Shown: one piece after another, positions 8,817 through 17,678 of the stretch
Layout: each line of letters starts with the position of its first letter
How positions within the stretch are numbered: the first letter of the stretch is position 1
NCBI RefSeq assembly: GCF_030161895.1
Contig: NZ_BSVB01000001.1
Coordinates: 2,294,001-2,358,000 of the forward strand
Direction: 5' to 3'
Source of the DNA: Pseudolysinimonas kribbensis
Lineage (GTDB): Bacteria > Actinomycetota > Actinomycetes > Actinomycetales > Microbacteriaceae
DNA length: 64,000 nt
The notes under the pieces: model-generated
Told to the model about the DNA's origin: nothing
Seen by the model: the letters and a program-made list of their open reading frames with translations, nothing else
Databases searched by the model: none
Program-made: the position numbers and the translations under genes

Positions 8817-9432
8817 ATGACCGCGATCCGCATGACCCGCGCCGGAGGCGACACCGTGACCGGATTCCGCGTCTGGCGACGGGAGCGCCCGCTCGTCGGC
8901 GGCATCCTGCTCGCCCTCGCCGGCGTCGAGATGTTCTTCTCCGGCCAGCTCGACCTCGGCAACATCCACATCTCGATGGGCTTCGAGGGGTTCCAGGCGA
9001 CGGTGATCCCGGCGCTCCTGGTACTGCTCGGTGTTCTGGCGATCGTGACGCCCGCGCAGCATCTCTTCTACGGCATCTTCGCGCTCGTGCTCGCTGTCTA
9101 CTCGCTCGTCGGGGTCAACCTCGGCGGATTCCTGCTCGGGATGCTGCTGGGAGCCGTCGGCGGCGTCATCGTCGTCGCGTGGCGGGCCCGGGTCTCGTCC
9201 GCGGCGGACTCCGCCGAGGGCGTGGCGGCGGCGGAGAACGTCGCGACGCAGCCCCCGCTGCGCCCGATCCCGAACCCGCGCATCGCGCCGGGCACGCCGG
9301 CGTCGTACATGCGGAGGCCGTCGACTACGCCACGCTCAAGGCCCGCGCCGCGGCGCGGCGCGGTGGCGCCGGCGCCTCCTCGTCCAAGAGGACCCCGGGG
9401 AACCCCGCCCTTTCGTGCCGGGCCGGTCCTGA
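8817..9432 (+). CDS. DUF6114-family membrane protein (two frameshifts in this sequence)
   Basis: Four predicted membrane helices follow FRVWRRERPLVGG: GGILLALAGVEMFFSG, VIPALLVLLGVLAIV, LFYGIFALVLAVYSL and GFLLGMLLGAVGGVIVV. This is the DUF6114 core. The cytoplasmic tail is coded in one frame up to about 9290, then another (HAEAVDYATLKARAAARRGG, with G/C at every third position) to about 9408, and would end FVPGRS-stop at 9432. One missing base at G3 9290-9292 and one at C3 9408-9410 explain this. Read without correction, the gene appears fused to the next one as a 443-residue protein. I consider the fusion an artefact. Confidence 0.7.
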
Positions 9433-10148
9433 CCGGCCGGCGCCGATTCAACCGGGCAGCGGCTCTGCTGCTCGTCGTGGCCTCGATCGCCTCGATCGGG
9501 GCGGCGCGCGCGCCGGGGGCGGCGGAGGGGTGCCTGCTCGGCATCATCTGCACGCCGTCGTCGCCGAGCCCGTCGCCGTCGCCCACCAGCGGTGGGGGTA
9601 CCGGAACCGGCACGGGATCGGGCGGCGGGGGACTCGGCGGGCTGCTCGGCGGCGGTTCGTCGAGCGACCCGCAGGACAATGCCGGCGGTCTGCCGCCGGT
9701 CCCGCTGGTCGCCTCGCCCGACGACAGCATGACGTTCACGCTGCCGGCGGCGCAGCTCGGGGGATCGTCGATCTCGTTCGGCAGCATCCCGGTCGTATCG
9801 CTCGTGACCGTGCCGCTCAAGGACGGGTCGCGTACCACCGTCATCCGGCTGCAGGCGTCGAGCGTGACGATCAACGACTTCGTGCTCGACGTGCGCAAGA
9901 CCGCGGGCGGCGACAGCGGCGTGACGACCTCGCGGCAGATGGTGCTGAGCGGACACGTCTCGGCCTACATCGACTCGGCGACCGCGACGCTGCCGGGCGG
10001 ACTCGGCCTCACGCTCGGCGCGGACACCCCGCTGCCGGGCGACGAGCTGCCGCAGACCCTGCTCGGCGTGCACCTCGGACTCGTCGGGGTGATCTCCGAC
10101 CGGATGACGATGACGCCGTCGCACCTCGTGGTGACCCAGGGCCACTGA
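9429..10148 (+). CDS. Secreted or membrane-anchored protein of the DUF6230/DUF6114 cassette
   Basis: About 239 residues: TGRRRFNRAA then a signal or anchor segment (ALLLVVASIASIGAARA), a Ser/Pro/Gly linker (PSPSPSP), and a C-terminal beta-rich domain (MTFTLPAAQLGGSSISFG, TTVIRLQASSVTINDFVLDV, GGLGLTLGAD). It resembles the beta-strand style of the DUF6230 protein, but I do not recognise the domain. The start is uncertain: the frame offers CTG at 9429, which overlaps the DUF6114 stop as CTGA, or GTG at about 9361 inside that gene. It is third in a putative three-gene operon under the TetR. Confidence 0.55.
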   Translation: MTGRRRFNRAAALLLVVASIASIGAARAPGAAEGCLLGIICTPSSPSPSPSPTSGGGTGTGTGSGGGGLGGLLGGGSSSDPQDNAGGLPPVPLVASPDDSMTFTLPAAQLGGSSISFGSIPVVSLVTVPLKDGSRTTVIRLQASSVTINDFVLDVRKTAGGDSGVTTSRQMVLSGHVSAYIDSATATLPGGLGLTLGADTPLPGDELPQTLLGVHLGLVGVISDRMTMTPSHLVVTQGH

Positions 10149-10181
10149 TCCGGCCGCGCACCGCTGACCCGCGGCGCGACC

Positions 10182-10224
10182 TCCCGCTTCGTCGCCTCCG
10201 GCTTCGTCGCCTCCCGCTTCGTCG
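10182..10224. repeat. 15-bp tandem repeat, almost three units
   Basis: TCCCGCTTCGTCGCC at 10182, TCCGGCTTCGTCGCC at 10197 and a partial unit at 10212, running straight into the left arm of the R2 element. It lies in the 10149-10465 intergenic stretch, which otherwise holds only repeats. Confidence 0.75.
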
Positions 10225-10296
10225 AAAGTTCAGGATGCGGTCGCGCGCCGTGGCCCGGGACCTCGCGCCGCGCCGGCGTCATCCTGAACCTTTGAC
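10221..10296. repeat. R2 interspersed inverted repeat, copy a
   Basis: Left arm GTCGAAAGTTCAGGATG (10221-10237) and right arm CATCCTGAACCTTTGAC (10280-10296) flank a GC-rich middle. The same arms (AAAGTTCAGGA and TCCTGAACTTTCGAC) recur at 42976-43050. It sits between convergent genes. Confidence 0.7.
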
Positions 10297-10300
10297 GGGC

Positions 10301-10338
10301 GGGGCGGGCGGGGCGACGCGGGGCGGGCGGGGCGACGC
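10301..10338. repeat. 19-bp perfect tandem duplication, G-rich
   Basis: GGGGCGGGCGGGGCGACGC occurs twice back to back immediately after the R2 right arm, followed by a partial unit. The remaining bases to 10465 show no gene that I can support. Confidence 0.7.
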
Positions 10339-10465
10339 GGGCGACGCCGGGGGCGCCAGCCCGCATGGGCAGGGACGTCGCACCGGAGGCCGCGACGAGG
10401 CGTGGCGACGGGGCGACGCGGGACGCCGCGGGGCGATGGGAGGGGACGTCGCGACGACGCCGCGC

Positions 10466-11979
10466 TCAGTAGCCGATGAAGGTGTCGGTGCGCACCCGGC
10501 GCACGCCCGTGCCGCGCAGCGCGCGCTTGAGGGCGGAGACCGCCGCCGGCGCACCGGAGACGTAGGCGATGCGGTCGCGGGCATCCGGCACGTTGTCGTG
10601 GACGATGCCCGCGCTGAGCGCATCGCCCTGCACCCACGACCAGTGCTCCGGCAGCACGAGCGGGCGATCGGGGCAGACCACGACGACGCGCACGCCGGCG
10701 GCCTCGAGCTCGGCAGCGTACGCGAGCTCGGTCGCCGACGAGACGGCGTAGACCAGCACGACATCCCGCGGCTGCGGCTCGCCGGCGGCTTGCTGCAGCT
10801 GTCCGACGAACGGCGTGACGCCGATGCCGCCCGCGACGAGCAGGAGCTTCTGCGCCGGGTCGGCCGGCAGCGTGAAGTCGCCGCTGACCGAGGTCGCCGT
10901 GACCGGGGTGCCCGGTTCGAGCGCCATGAGCGCGGTCTTGAAGCTCGACGGCTTGTCGGGCAGCCGCACCCCGAACCGCACGCCGCCGGTCGCGGGCGCG
11001 GTGGCGATGCTGAAGACCCGCCGCCACCCGCGGGCGTCGGTGCCGCTGTGCGGGAGTGTGAGCTCCATGTACTGACCAGGGCGGAAGCGCACGGGCGCGG
11101 CCGGCCGGAAGGCGAAGTCCCAGCTGGTCGGCGTGAGCTGGCGCCGGCCCTCGAACTGCAGCCGGATGCCGCGCCGCTGCCCGACGAGGAAGGCGAGCAG
11201 GTTGCCGATCAGCAGCGCGAGCTGCGGCGAGCTGTAGAGCGGGCCGAGCGCGAACCCCACGCTCGAGATGAGGCCGACGAGCGCCGCCTCGGCCAGCTGC
11301 TGCCAGCGTCGCGGCGGCAGGGTGAGCGGCTCGCTCAGCATGAACCCGGTGAAGAACACCGTCGGCAGCGACAGCAACGACAGGCTCAGCACGTCGAGCG
11401 GGCCGGTGGCGCTCAGCAGCCCGCGCACCTGCCACACGACGACGACGGTGCCGACGAAGACCAGTCCGAGCCACAGACGGCGGGTGCGGAACAGGATGAG
11501 CAGGGCGCCGATCGCCGCGATCGGCACGAGGGGCGGCGTGGCCACCCACCAGGTCGCGAAGCCGAACGGCAGACCCGGGAATCCGACGATGAAGGCCGCC
11601 GCGGCCGCCGGGTTGAAGATGTGCCGCCCGCGCCACGCGAGCAGGTACTTCGTGGCCACGGCCACGAACGCGGCCAGCGCGAGCCCGAGCAGCGGCAGCA
11701 CGTCGATCGACGGCGTGAAGATGAACAGCAGCAGGAGCGCCGTGATGATCGTGGAGCTCAGCTGCGGCCGGGTGCGGAAGATCAGCCCCGCGATCCCGTT
11801 CGTCAGGTACGAGACGACCAGCAGCACGGTCGCGCTGGCCAGCAGCGCCAGGGGGAGAACGACACGGCCTCGGGCACGAAGGTCAGTACGAGCGCCGCGA
11901 CGCCCAGCACGCTGAGCGAGATGATGACGAGGCCGTACATGGTGACGCGTCCGAGCACGCGGTCGAGCCAGGCGATCAT
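10466..11979 (-). CDS. Membrane-bound FAD/NAD(P)H oxidoreductase, NqrB/RnfD-like plus ferredoxin-reductase domains (frameshifted)
   Basis: About 504 residues once corrected. The N-terminal half carries multiple membrane helices (for example YGLVIISLSVLGVAALVL, FTPSIDVLPLLGLALAA) and the HIFNPAAAAAF motif typical of RnfD/NqrB-type membrane subunits, where flavin may bind. The C-terminal half is a ferredoxin-NADP reductase module: RPGQYMELTLPH, RRVFSIATAP (FAD) and LLLVAGGIGVTPF (NAD(P)). It should move electrons from NAD(P)H across the membrane. It starts at ATG 11979, overlapping the apbE stop as ATGA. One lost G in the G5 run at 11851-11855 splits it. The partner is probably the FMN-binding lipoprotein encoded two genes upstream. 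Confidence 0.8.
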
Positions 11980-12853
11980 GCGAAGACCTCTCCGGGAAGG
12001 TCGGGGAGCGCTCCACGCGCCCGTCAGCGAACATCCTCACGTACTCCACGCCGTGGCGGTGCAGCAGGTTCGGATCGACGTCGAAGAACAGGGACGTGGC
12101 GATGCCGTCGGCGACCATCGCGGAGCCCGCCATCGCCCAGGTCGCGACGACGCCTCGCGTCGGCTCGCCGGTCACCGCGTCGAGCACGTGGTGCAGGCCG
12201 TCGCCCCATGCGCGGCGGGTGGTCGCGCTCGCCGCGATGGCCCGGTCCGTCGTCTCGACGACGCCGATGGCCTTCGACGGATCGGCGGGATGCTCGAGCG
12301 CGACCCGCATCGGCACGCCGCGGGGGCGCAGATCGCCGCTCGCATCCACGACCCAGCGCCCATGGCCGAGGTCGTCGAGCGCCTCGCCCACGAGGTCGAC
12401 GAGCTGACCCTTGCCGGCCGCGCCGACGTCGAGGAGCGCGCCCGCGGGGGCGTCGAGGCGGCGTCCGTCCCAGGCGATCGCGGCATCCCATGCCGGAACC
12501 GGCATGCGATCCGCCGCGGGTGTCAGCCGGTACTGCCCGTCGTAGCCGAGAGCCTCGAGTGCGCGGCCGACGAGCGGCGAGACGCGCCCTCCGGTCGCCT
12601 CGTACAGCTCGCGGTAGAGGGCCAGCAGCGGCGCCGCCTCCGGGGGCAGCTCGTAGGAGCCGGGCTCACGCGCGATGCGCGTCACGAGCGAGTCGTCGCG
12701 GAAACGCGACCAGTCGCGGTCGTAGCGCTCGATGCGCTCGGCGACCACCGCGCGCTCGGCCGTCGTCAGCTCCCGTTCCGTGTCGATGCGCCACGGCGCC
12801 CCGATCGCGTCGAACGACCAGGCGTACGGAAGCGGATCGACGAGCGCGCTCAG
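11976..12853 (-). CDS. apbE: FAD:protein FMN transferase (frameshifted near its 3' end)
   Basis: Attaches FMN covalently to Thr/Ser of exported flavoproteins. Family motifs are present: ALLDVGAAGKGQLVD, VDASGDLRPRG, HHVLDAVTGEP and ADGIATSLFF. About 292 residues. The start is unclear: the conserved region begins VDPLPYAWSFDAIG, and the only start-like codon near it is CTG at 12853, overlapping the TGA of the FMN-binding gene. A missing base near 12003-12006 hides the stop; corrected, it ends PDLPGEVFA with TGA at 11976, overlapping the next ATG. Its natural substrate is very probably the FMN-binding lipoprotein encoded just upstream. Confidence 0.82.
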
Positions 12854-13286
12854 GACCCCGCCGCCTGCTTCTTGATGGCCTCGACGGCGGCGCGGAATCC
12901 GCCGCTCGTGAGCGAGGATCCGGCGACGCGAGACACGCCGAGGGAGTCGATGTCCTTGCCCACGACGAGCGCCGAGATGCCCTCGGCGAACATGGCCTGG
13001 TACTGGATGGCGTTCGGATCGGTCGCGTGCCGCCCGATCCGCACCGCGGTGACCGTGTCCTTCGCGAGCGTCAGGGTCACCGTGATCGTCTCGGTGCCGC
13101 TCGGCGCCTGGTAGCTGCCGTCGGCGGTGTAGGTGCCGTCCTGGTAGGGGCCGCCGCCCGATCCGGAACCCGCGGCCGCCCCACCGGCGGCGCACCCGGC
13201 CAGCGCGCCCACCAGTCCGAGGCCCGCGAGTCCGAGCCCGGCCCCCGGAGCACGGGACGTGAACGGACGAACGACGAGCGGGGCAC
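12850..13286 (-). CDS. FMN-binding domain lipoprotein (frameshifted in the signal peptide)
   Basis: About 145 residues. GTG start at 13286 behind AGGAGA; the signal MPRSSFVRSRPVLRG continues after one missing G (G5 run at 13242-13246) into LVGALAGC, a lipobox, so Cys is lipidated. The mature domain (DGTYTADGSYQAP, DTVTAVRIGRHATD, ISALVVGKDIDSLGVSRVAG) is an FMN-binding domain. The flavinylation site aligns with NqrC SGATLTS as AGSSLTSGGF, with Ser in the acceptor position in place of Thr. It is likely flavinylated by the adjacent ApbE and reduced by the membrane oxidoreductase. Confidence 0.8.
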
Positions 13287-13472
13287 GGAGATCTCCTGAC
13301 GAGGACGGGATGGTCGGCGATGCCGCCCGTGCCTCCAGCATCCGGATCGCACCTTGGAGGTGTCTCGGAGCGACCGGTGGGCGGCGTGCGGCAGAGGAGG
13401 GTCCTCCTTCGAATCCTCTCGGACATCACGGCGTCCGTGCGCGGGCGGTTCACCTCGGTAGGGTGGCGCCTC

Positions 13473-14255
13473 GTGGAGATCGTCATCCTGCCCACCGCCG
13501 CCGAGGTCGGTCGCGCCGCCGCCGCGAAGATCGCGCATCGCATCGCGCGGCATCCGGAGACCGTGCTCGGGCTCGCGACGGGATCGTCGCCGCTCGCGAT
13601 CTACGCGGAGCTCGCCGCCCGCCGCGAGGCCGGCCTCGACGTCGGACGCGTGAGCGGCTTCGCGCTCGACGAGTACGTGGGCTTGCCCACGTCGCATCCG
13701 CAGAGCTATGCGAGCGTCATCCGCACCACGGTGACCGAGCCGCTCGGTCTCGACCCCGCCCGCGTGCACGTGCCCGACGGCCTCGCCGACGACATCGAGG
13801 CCGCGTGCGCGGCGTACGAAGCCGCGATCGCCGACGCCGGCGGCGTCGACGTGCAGATCCTGGGCATCGGTGCCAACGGGCACATCGGCTTCAACGAGCC
13901 CACGTCGTCGTTCCAGTCGCGCACCCGCATCAAGACGCTCGCGCCGCGCACCCGGCAGGACAACGCGCGCTTCTTCGACTCCCTCGACGAGGTGCCGACG
14001 CACTGCGTGACCCAGGGGCTCGGCACGATCCTGGAGGCGCGCGAGCTGCTGCTGGTCGCGCAGGGGGAGGCGAAGGCGGATGCCGTGGCCGCGGCCGTCG
14101 AGGGACCGTTCGCCAGCGTGGTGCCGGCCTCGGTGCTGCAGTGGCACCGCAGCGCGACCGTGATCCTCGACGAGGCGGCGGCGTCGAAGCTGCGCCTGGC
14201 CGAGTACTACCGGTACACCTACGAGCACAAGCCGCCGTTCCAGCGCTGGGACTGA
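13473..14255 (+). CDS. nagB: Glucosamine-6-phosphate deaminase
   Basis: Converts glucosamine-6-phosphate to fructose-6-phosphate and ammonia. 260 residues, normal length. Family motifs: VLGLATGSSPLAIYAEL (phosphate loop), ALDEYVGLP, QILGIGANGHIGFNEP (catalytic region) and THCVTQGLGTIL. GTG start at 13473; a TAGGGT box 8 bases upstream suggests a leaderless transcript. It is divergent from the FMN-binding gene. The GH3 gene begins 2 bases after its stop. Confidence 0.93.
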   Translation: MEIVILPTAAEVGRAAAAKIAHRIARHPETVLGLATGSSPLAIYAELAARREAGLDVGRVSGFALDEYVGLPTSHPQSYASVIRTTVTEPLGLDPARVHVPDGLADDIEAACAAYEAAIADAGGVDVQILGIGANGHIGFNEPTSSFQSRTRIKTLAPRTRQDNARFFDSLDEVPTHCVTQGLGTILEARELLLVAQGEAKADAVAAAVEGPFASVVPASVLQWHRSATVILDEAAASKLRLAEYYRYTYEHKPPFQRWD

Positions 14256-14256
14256 G

Positions 14257-15684
14257 ATGACGCGATCCGCCGCACTCGGCGTGCTGCTGCCGGGTTTCGA
14301 GGGCACGGCGCTCCCCGGCTGGCTGCGCGAGCGGCTCGCCGACGGTCTCGCCGGCGTCTGCCTGTTCGCGACCAACATCGCCGCGCCGTCGCAGGTACGC
14401 GAGCTGACCGACGCGATCCGCGAGGCGAACCCGCGCGCGGTCATCGCGGTCGACGAGGAGGGCGGCGACGTCACCCGCCTGCATCAGCGCACCGGGTCGC
14501 CCTACCCGGGCAACGCCATCCTGGGTCGCATCGACGACCTCGAGCTCACCCGCCGGGTCGGCGAGACGGTCGGCCGGGAGCTCGCCGCCGCGGGCATCAC
14601 GCTCGACTTCGCGCCGGATGCCGACATCAACTCCGATGACCGCAATCCCGTCATCGGCACCCGCAGCTTCGGCGCCGACCCCGGGCTCGTCTCCCGGCAC
14701 ACGGTCGCGTGGATCGAGGGGCTGCAGTCGACGGGTGTCGCCGCGAGCGCGAAGCACTTCCCCGGCCACGGCGACACGGCGTCCGACTCGCACCTGGCGA
14801 TGCCGGTCGTCGACCTGCCGCTCGAGGCCCTGCGCGCCCGCGAGCTTCTGCCGTTCGCGGCGGCCGTCGGCGCGGGCGCGCGCAGCGTCATGACCTCGCA
14901 CATCCTCCTGCCGCAGCTCGACGGCGACAACGTCGCGACGTTCTCGCCGCGGATCCTCGGCGAGCTGCTGCGCGGCGACCTCGGCTTCACGGGCGCGATC
15001 GTGACCGACGCGCTCGACATGCGCGGCGCGAGCGGCGGGATCGGGATGGCGACCGCCGCGGTGCGCGCGCTCGCCGCGGGCGCCGACCTGCTCTGCCTCG
15101 GCACGGCGAACACGGCAGAGCAGGTCGACGGGCTCGCGGCGGCGATCTCGGCGCGCGTGGCGGCATCCCGGATCGCCGAGGCGCTCGGGCGCGTGGCGCC
15201 GCTCGGCGTCCTCCCGCCGGTCGTGCCGTCTCCCGCTCCGGCCTTCGATGTCGACCGCACGATCGGCGCGTTCGACATCGCCGCCGGCGTCACCGTGCGC
15301 CCCGAGCGTCTGCTCGTGCAGCTCGAGACCGGGTCGAACATCGCCGTCGGCGTGTCGCCGTGGGGCCCGGCCGCCGCGGGCGTCGAGGTCGTGCGGGTGC
15401 GCGAGGGCGACGCCCTCCCGTCACCCGGCGCCGCGCAGCTCGTCATCGTCGGCCGCGACAACCACCGCCGCGCGTGGACGCGCGACGTGATCGACGCGGC
15501 TCGGGCATCCGGCCGCGACGTGCTCGTCGTCGACATGGGGTGCCCGTCCGCCGACCGCCGCTACGCCGACGTCGCGACGTTCGGCGCCTCCGCGCACGCG
15601 GGAGCCGCGCTCCTCCGCCTCCTCGACCGACTCGGCCGCGGAGCGTCTACTCGACCCGCTCGCCGAGGGACCAGACGCCGGTAA
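14257..15684 (+). CDS. Glycoside hydrolase family 3 protein, NagZ-like beta-N-acetylglucosaminidase
   Basis: 475 residues. The GH3 N-terminal barrel shows VIAVDEEGGDVTRL, the NagZ loop KHFPGHGDTASDSH with the catalytic His, and IVTDALDMRGASG with the nucleophile Asp. There is no signal peptide, so it acts in the cytoplasm, releasing GlcNAc from imported muropeptide or chitin fragments. A C-terminal extension of about 150 residues beyond the barrel is longer than in short NagZ proteins and resembles the second GH3 domain. It follows nagB by 2 bases and its 3' end overlaps the convergent nagA by 38 bases. Confidence 0.85.
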   Translation: MTRSAALGVLLPGFEGTALPGWLRERLADGLAGVCLFATNIAAPSQVRELTDAIREANPRAVIAVDEEGGDVTRLHQRTGSPYPGNAILGRIDDLELTRRVGETVGRELAAAGITLDFAPDADINSDDRNPVIGTRSFGADPGLVSRHTVAWIEGLQSTGVAASAKHFPGHGDTASDSHLAMPVVDLPLEALRARELLPFAAAVGAGARSVMTSHILLPQLDGDNVATFSPRILGELLRGDLGFTGAIVTDALDMRGASGGIGMATAAVRALAAGADLLCLGTANTAEQVDGLAAAISARVAASRIAEALGRVAPLGVLPPVVPSPAPAFDVDRTIGAFDIAAGVTVRPERLLVQLETGSNIAVGVSPWGPAAAGVEVVRVREGDALPSPGAAQLVIVGRDNHRRAWTRDVIDAARASGRDVLVVDMGCPSADRRYADVATFGASAHAGAALLRLLDRLGRGASTRPARRGTRRR

Positions 15685-16781
15685 CGTTCCACGCCCCGTC
15701 GAGTGCGACGACGTCGGCCGGGTAGCCCGGTTCGAGCAGCCCGAGACCGGGGATCCCGAGGGCGCGCGAGGGGATCGTCGTGAGGGCGGCGATCGCCGCC
15801 GCCGGCATCGCGCCCATCGCGATCGCCTGGCGCAGCGCCACGTCCTGGGTGAGGGTCGACCCCGCGATCGTCTGGGTGCCGGAGAGCACCGCGAGGCCGT
15901 CGCGCACCGTGACGTTCAGGGTGCCGAGGCGGTAGTCGCCGTCGGCCTCGGCGGCCGCCGACATCGCGTCGGTGATGAGCGCGACCCGGCCGGGCGCGGC
16001 ATCCCAGAGCAGCTTGGCCACGTGCGGATGCACGTGCAGGCCGTCGAGGACGAGCTCGAGCGTGATCCGCTCGTCGTCGATCGCGGCGACCACGGGACCG
16101 GGCGCGCGATGGCCGATGCCCGGCATCGCGTTGAAGGCGTGCGTGAGCACTCGTGCCCCCGCGTCGAAGGCGGCGCGAGCCGTCTGCTCGTCGGCCTCGG
16201 TGTGGCCGACCGCGGGCACGACGCCGGCGTCGGCGAACCGGGCGATCGCCTCGAGCCCGCCGGGCAGCTCCGGCGCGAGCGTGACCTGGCGCAGCGTTCC
16301 GGCGGCGGCCTCGATGAGCCCCTCCACCGACTCGGGGTCGGGATGCCGCAGGAACGACTCGTCGTGCGCGCCGCGGCGGGCGGGCGCGAGGAACGGCCCC
16401 TCGAGATGCGAGCCGAGCACCCGCGGATCGCGCGTCGTCAGCTCGGCGACCTCGGCGATCCCCTCGCGCAGCTCGGCCAGCGGCGCGGAGACGAACGACA
16501 CCATCGACCGGGTGGTGCCGTGTGCACGGTGCGCGGCGAGCGCCCCTCCAGCTCGGCGGCTCCGCCGTCGACCGAGTGGCCGCCGCCGCCGTGCACGTGG
16601 ATGTCGACGAACCCCGGCGCGAGCGTCGCGTCGCCGAGGTCGACGGTCGCGTCGGCATCCGGAGCCTCGCCCGTGCCGGTCGCCCGGATGACGTCGCCGT
16701 CGATCAGCGCCCACGCGCCCCCGCGCCGGCTCTCTCCCCGCGCTCGTCGATCAACCCGGCCGCGCGCAGCAGCGTCGTCAT
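15647..16781 (-). CDS. nagA: N-acetylglucosamine-6-phosphate deacetylase (two frameshifts in this sequence)
   Basis: Removes acetate from GlcNAc-6-P, feeding nagB. It starts MTTLLRAAGLID at ATG 16781, overlapping purU as ATGA. The metal site motif DIHVHGGGGH and later LEGPF, GHTEADE, LTHAFNAM, LVLDGLHVHP and ITDAMSAA are all present. The protein is spread over three frames: one lost base in C5 16718-16722 and one in C4 16543-16546. Corrected length is about 378 residues, normal for the family. It converges with the GH3 gene, so the nag genes face each other. Confidence 0.88.
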
Positions 16782-17632
16782 CGGAAGATCACCGTCCTGG
16801 CCCCGTCGAGCAGCACGCGATGCTCGGCGAACCAGCCGACCGCGCGGGTCAGGGTGCGGGACTCGATGTCCTGCCCGATCGCGCGCAGCTGCTCGGGCGA
16901 CTGGCTGTGGTCGACGCGTTCGACGTTCTGCTCGATGATCGGCCCCTCGTCGAGGTCGGTCGTGACGAAGTGCGCGGTCGCGCCGATGAGCTTGACGCCG
17001 CGGGCGTGCGCCTGCCGGTACGGGTTGGCGCCCTTGAACCCCGGCAGGAACGAGTGGTGGATGTTGATGATCCGTCCCTCCAGTGCGGCGCACAGCTCCG
17101 GCGACAGGATCTGCATGTAGCGCGCCAGCACGACCAGCTCGATGCCCTCGCCCTCCACGATCCGGAGCACGCGCCGCTCGAACGCCGCCTTCTCGTCGGC
17201 ATCGCTCACGGTCTGCCATTCGAACGGCACGCCGGAGAAGTCGGCGAGGCTCTCCAGGTCGGCGTGGTTCGCGAGCACCCGGGCGATCTCGATCGGGAGC
17301 TGGCCGGCGCGCTGGCGGAACAGCAGGTCGTTCAGCGCGTGCGCAGCGGTCGAGGCGAGCACGAGGGTCTTCACGGGGCGACCGACGACGTCGAGCTGCC
17401 ACGTCATCCGGTACCGCTCGGCGATCGGGGCGAGCGCCGCGGCGAACGCGTCGCGGTCCGCGGCCGACTCGACCTGCAGACGCATGAAGAAGGTGCCGCT
17501 GTCGTGGCTGGAGTACTGCTGCGACTCGGTGATGTTGCCGCCGGCCTCGACGACGGCGCCGCTGATGGCGTGCACGATCCCGGGTCGGTCGGGACAGACC
17601 AGGGTCAGGATCCAGTGCGTCGCCGCGTCCAC
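16778..17632 (-). CDS. purU: Formyltetrahydrofolate deformylase
   Basis: Hydrolyses 10-formyl-THF to formate and THF, balancing one-carbon pools. 284 residues: N-terminal ACT domain (LTLVCPDRPGIVHAISG) and a formyltransferase-like C-terminal domain with INIHHSFLPGFKGANPY and GATAHFVTTDLDEGPII. Intact. It is translationally coupled to nagA by an ATGA overlap. Confidence 0.93.
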   Translation of the reverse strand: MDAATHWILTLVCPDRPGIVHAISGAVVEAGGNITESQQYSSHDSGTFFMRLQVESAADRDAFAAALAPIAERYRMTWQLDVVGRPVKTLVLASTAAHALNDLLFRQRAGQLPIEIARVLANHADLESLADFSGVPFEWQTVSDADEKAAFERRVLRIVEGEGIELVVLARYMQILSPELCAALEGRIINIHHSFLPGFKGANPYRQAHARGVKLIGATAHFVTTDLDEGPIIEQNVERVDHSQSPEQLRAIGQDIESRTLTRAVGWFAEHRVLLDGARTVIFR

Positions 17633-17678
17633 GCGCCCAGCGTATCGGCGGCCCGGATGCCGGAGTCGCCGCAGGCTC

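Noticed and set aside
8817..10148. A single 443-residue DUF6114 fusion protein
   Set aside because: Third-position GC and conserved sequence show that the frame changes twice within 9290-9410, so the fusion is produced by two missing bases.
9179..13114. A 1311-codon plus-strand open frame across the DUF6114 to apbE region
   Set aside because: Apart from a short real segment near 9310-9400 exposed by frameshifts, it is antisense to well-supported genes and has no recognisable domain.
10466..13543. A 1025-residue ApbE-oxidoreductase fusion
   Set aside because: Two missing bases remove the ApbE stop and shift the oxidoreductase; corrected, the genes overlap by ATGA as separate proteins.
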